Shown here: positions 61,508 to 64,000 of the stretch, piece after piece
Position numbering within the stretch: position 1 is the first letter of the stretch
Layout of the letters: every line of letters starts with the position of its first letter
The notes under the pieces: model-generated
Told to the model about the DNA's origin: nothing
What the model saw: only the letters and a program-made list of their open reading frames with translations
Databases searched by the model: none
Translations under genes and position numbers: made by a program
Source of the DNA: Streptomyces sp. NBC_00440
GTDB lineage: Bacteria > Actinomycetota > Actinomycetes > Streptomycetales > Streptomycetaceae
DNA length: 64,000 bases
Assembly (NCBI RefSeq): GCF_036014215.1
Contig: NZ_CP107921.1
Location: 7,251,501-7,315,500 of the forward strand
Direction of reading: 5' to 3'

Positions 61508-62767
61508 GTGACACAGACGCGACGAAACGACGAACCGGCCGCGAACCGGCGCAGACTGCTGCTGGTTTCCACCAACTACGCGCCGGAGCACGCGGGTATC
61601 GCCCCGTATGCGACACAGATAGCCGAACACTGGGCGCGGTGCGGCCACGAGACACATGTACTGACCGGGATGCCGCACTACCCGTCCTGGACGACGGACC
61701 CGGCGTACGCCGGTGTCTGGCGCCGGTCCGAGGAGCGCGAGGGCGTACGGGTGCACCGCAGACGGCACACCGTGCCGCCCCGGCAGACCGCCGTCCGGCG
61801 GGCGCTCTTCGAGGGCACGATCCTGCTGCACGGCCTGGCCGCGCCGCCCAGGACCGGCCGTCCGGACGCCGTGCTGGCACAGATGCCCAGCCTCGCGGGC
61901 GGCGTGCTCGGGGCCCGGCTCGCGGCCCGCTGGAAGGCGCCGTACGTCCCCGTGGTGCAGGACCTGATGGGGGCGGCGGCAGCGCAGAGCGGGATACGCG
62001 GCGGGGACCGCGCCGCAGCGCTGGCCGAGCGCGCCGAGTCGTACGCCCTGCGCCGCGCCACACTGGTGGGCGTGATCCACGAGACCTTCGTGGAGAAGGT
62101 ACGGGCGATGGGCGTCGACCCCGGCCGGATCCGCCTCGTGCCCAACTGGAACCACATACCGGGCCCTTCGCGCCCGCGCGCGGAGAGCCGGGCCCGGCTC
62201 GGCTGGCGCGACGGTGACACCGTCGTCCTGCACTCCGGGAACATGGGGCTCAAACAGGGGCTCGACGTCCTCGTCGAGGCGGCCAGACGTGATCCGGCCC
62301 TGCGCGTGGTGCTGATGGGCGACGGCAACCAGCGCGGGACGCTCGCCGCGCTCGCCGCCGACGTACCCAATCTGCTGTTCATGCCGCCCGCCGATGACGG
62401 TGAATTCCCGGACATTCTCGCGGCGGCCGACGTCCTCGCGGTCACCCAGCGGGCCTCGGTGCTCGACATGAGCGTCCCCTCCAAGCTGACCTCGTACTTC
62501 GCGTCGGGGCGGCCGGTGATCGCCTCCGTCGCCGCCGAGGGCGGCACCGCTCAGGAAGTGCTCCGCTCGGGGGCCGGGGTGCTCGTTTCCCCGGAGGATC
62601 CGGACGCTCTGCTGGCCGCGGTGCGTAGACTCGCCGCAGATCCGGTGACCGCCGATGCTCTGGGGGCTGAGGGGCCGCGTCATGTGGCGTCCCACTTGTC
62701 GAGGGACGCGGGACTGGCGCGGATCGACGCACTGATCGAAGAGGCCTTGGGGGGTCCACACACGTGA
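61508..62767 (+). CDS. WbuB-family GT4 glycosyltransferase
   Basis: A 419-residue protein starting at GTG 61508 with AAAGGA upstream. GT-B fold: N-terminal Rossmann NYAPEHAGIAPYATQIAEHW, and C-terminal nucleotide-sugar part LHSGNMGLKQGLDVLVEAAR, SKLTSYFASGRPVIASVAAE with GTAQEV. The family transfers N-acetylated amino sugars (WbuB: FucNAc) to lipid carriers in exopolysaccharide or O-antigen assembly. The stop overlaps the GTG of the next gene. Confidence 0.88.
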   Translation: MTQTRRNDEPAANRRRLLLVSTNYAPEHAGIAPYATQIAEHWARCGHETHVLTGMPHYPSWTTDPAYAGVWRRSEEREGVRVHRRRHTVPPRQTAVRRALFEGTILLHGLAAPPRTGRPDAVLAQMPSLAGGVLGARLAARWKAPYVPVVQDLMGAAAAQSGIRGGDRAAALAERAESYALRRATLVGVIHETFVEKVRAMGVDPGRIRLVPNWNHIPGPSRPRAESRARLGWRDGDTVVLHSGNMGLKQGLDVLVEAARRDPALRVVLMGDGNQRGTLAALAADVPNLLFMPPADDGEFPDILAAADVLAVTQRASVLDMSVPSKLTSYFASGRPVIASVAAEGGTAQEVLRSGAGVLVSPEDPDALLAAVRRLAADPVTADALGAEGPRHVASHLSRDAGLARIDALIEEALGGPHT

Positions 62768-64000
62768 CGGACACGCATGCTTCCGCGGCGCGGGACGACG
62801 AACCGGACCTGCTGAGGGACCAGTTCAGGCAACTGCTGCGCTACCGCCGTCTCATCGGCCTGGGGATCGGGGTCGGCCTGCTCGGCGGAGCCTGGCTCGG
62901 CGTGACATCCGCCGAGAGCTATGCGGCGGCCAGCGACATCCGGCTGCGCGCCCCCACCAACGACCCCTTCAACCCGGCCGTTTCGGTCGACAAGACCATC
63001 AACATGGGCACGGAGCGGCAGACCGCGGTCAGCAGCAGCGTCGCCGAGGTCGCCGTCAAGGCCCTGGGCCTGCCCGACAGTCAGCTGGCCGCCTTCCAGC
63101 GCGGGCTCCAGGTCACCAACCCGCCGCAGACCATGGTGCTCCACTTCACCTACACGACGACTTCGCCCGGGGAGGCGGCCCGCCGGGCCAACGCCGTCAC
63201 CAAGGCGTACCTCGATCTGCGGAAGAAGCAGTGGGGCGATCTCCGGGACAGCATGGTCACCAAGTCCCAGAATCAGTTGAACCCGATCGCCAAGGAGCAG
63301 AACGACCTGGCCAAGCAGCTGGCGGCCGAGGGCAGCGGGGCCCCCGACTCCTCACGGGCCCGCAATGACGACCTGCTCAGCAAGGTCGGCACGCTCAACA
63401 GCCAGATAGCCAGCCTCAAGGCGCTCGACATGACGGCCGGCACCGTCATCGTCAAGGCCGTGCCGCCGACCGCCTCCAGCGGTCTCGGGCTGATCGTCTC
63501 GCTCGGTGTCGGCGGCGCCGTCGGTATCGCGCTCGGGCTGCTCGCCGCCTGGGTCCGGCTGGTCTTCGACCCGTCGCCCCGCTCGTCGGGCGACGTCGCC
63601 CGTGCGGTGCGGGCCCCCGTACTCGGCACCCTGCCGCGCGTCGCCGACGGCGGCCCGCTGCTCGCCGTGGACCAGTCGGACTCCCGCCTCGCCGAGGAGT
63701 ACCGCTCCGTGGCCTTCCGGCTCGCCTACGACCAGCGGTTCGCCGACCGCCGCCGGCTGCTCGTCGCCGCTCCGCGCGGCGGCAACAGCGAAGCGGCGGC
63801 GGCCGTGGCGGCCAACCTGGCCGCGTCGTTCGCCGAGACCGGCAAGGACGTGCTGCTCGTCGAGGCGGACCTGCGCACACCGTCCCTCACCGCCCGGCTG
63901 CGCGCCAACTCGCCCAGCCGCCCCGGGTGGAGCCTGCCGCCCGACTTCGACGAGTCCGGCTGGCCGGGCCCGCGGCAACTCCAGGTCGACGCGGGCGAGT
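62764..64000 (+). CDS. Wzz/Wzc-like chain-length protein with degenerate tyrosine-kinase domain (5' part)
   Basis: The frame is open to the window end (412 codons seen). The N-terminal Wzz domain has a membrane segment LIGLGIGVGLLGGAWLGV, a long periplasmic helical region and a second membrane segment LGLIVSLGVGGAVGIALGLL. The following P-loop region reads LLVAAPRGGNSEAAAAVAAN; the Lys and Thr/Ser of the Walker A motif (GEGKST in Wzc) are replaced, and Walker A' is LLVEADLRTPS. It regulates polymer length in exopolysaccharide export. The kinase function looks lost, or another residue serves. Coupled to the glycosyltransferase gene by GTGA. Confidence 0.85.
   Translation, partial: MTDTHASAARDDEPDLLRDQFRQLLRYRRLIGLGIGVGLLGGAWLGVTSAESYAAASDIRLRAPTNDPFNPAVSVDKTINMGTERQTAVSSSVAEVAVKALGLPDSQLAAFQRGLQVTNPPQTMVLHFTYTTTSPGEAARRANAVTKAYLDLRKKQWGDLRDSMVTKSQNQLNPIAKEQNDLAKQLAAEGSGAPDSSRARNDDLLSKVGTLNSQIASLKALDMTAGTVIVKAVPPTASSGLGLIVSLGVGGAVGIALGLLAAWVRLVFDPSPRSSGDVARAVRAPVLGTLPRVADGGPLLAVDQSDSRLAEEYRSVAFRLAYDQRFADRRRLLVAAPRGGNSEAAAAVAANLAASFAETGKDVLLVEADLRTPSLTARLRANSPSRPGWSLPPDFDESGWPGPRQLQVDAGE

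Overview
The window is about 72% G+C, has strong third-position GC bias, GTG starts and AGGAGG-type ribosome sites, and carries a conservon GTPase gene, AfsR-like ATPase and EfeUOB iron system. This points to a streptomycete or close relative, probably the chromosome. Gene calls rest on reading translations and motifs; no search was run.

Region 1 (1-935): the 3' end of a conservon GTPase gene and a coupled GAF-domain gene. Region 2 (1029-19949): a large polymer-use locus. On the minus strand lie a DUF2264 protein, a secreted PL8 polysaccharide lyase, a secreted M60 (mucinase-type) peptidase, a LacI regulator and a 2-hydroxyacid dehydrogenase. Divergently on the plus strand lie an LplB/LplC-type ABC importer with its lipoprotein binding protein, a secreted M1 peptidase, a secreted beta-helix/discoidin protein and a Gfo/Idh/MocA oxidoreductase. 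A split transketolase closes the locus. Repeated GTAAGCGGT motifs in front of both arms suggest one LacI regulon.

Region 3 (20086-21461): tRNA-Pro(GGG), a truncated tyrosine-integrase remnant, an Imm-5-like gene and a small gene remnant, the scar of an integrated element. Region 4 (21547-31063): a MarR/MFS efflux pair with two palindromes, a one-module NRPS (C-A-T-TE) broken by a frameshift in a G6 run, and efeB plus a fused efeUO gene behind an iron-box-like site.

Region 5 (31112-36348): a phosphotriesterase-family hydrolase, YdcZ-type transporter, GATase1-like protein, divergent LacI regulator with TTGCGCAA operators and an M20 peptidase; its substrate is not known. Region 6 (36362-43102): secreted proteins (one with three 99-residue Ig-like repeats), a cupin, an alpha/beta hydrolase and a TetR/NmrA divergent pair.

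Region 7 (43148-47896): permease, solute-binding protein and two LLM flavin monooxygenases, probably for an organosulfur or aminopolycarboxylate compound, without an ATPase gene. Region 8 (48631-55581): hydrolases, including a CocE/NonD enzyme coupled to a complete OpuC-type quaternary-amine importer. Region 9 (55687-64000): a His-rich small secreted protein, a GDSL esterase, an AfsR-like STAND ATPase without a DNA-binding domain, a CDP-alcohol phosphatidyltransferase, a cytidylyltransferase, and the start of an exopolysaccharide cluster (WbuB-type glycosyltransferase, Wzz/Wzc-like protein cut by the window end).
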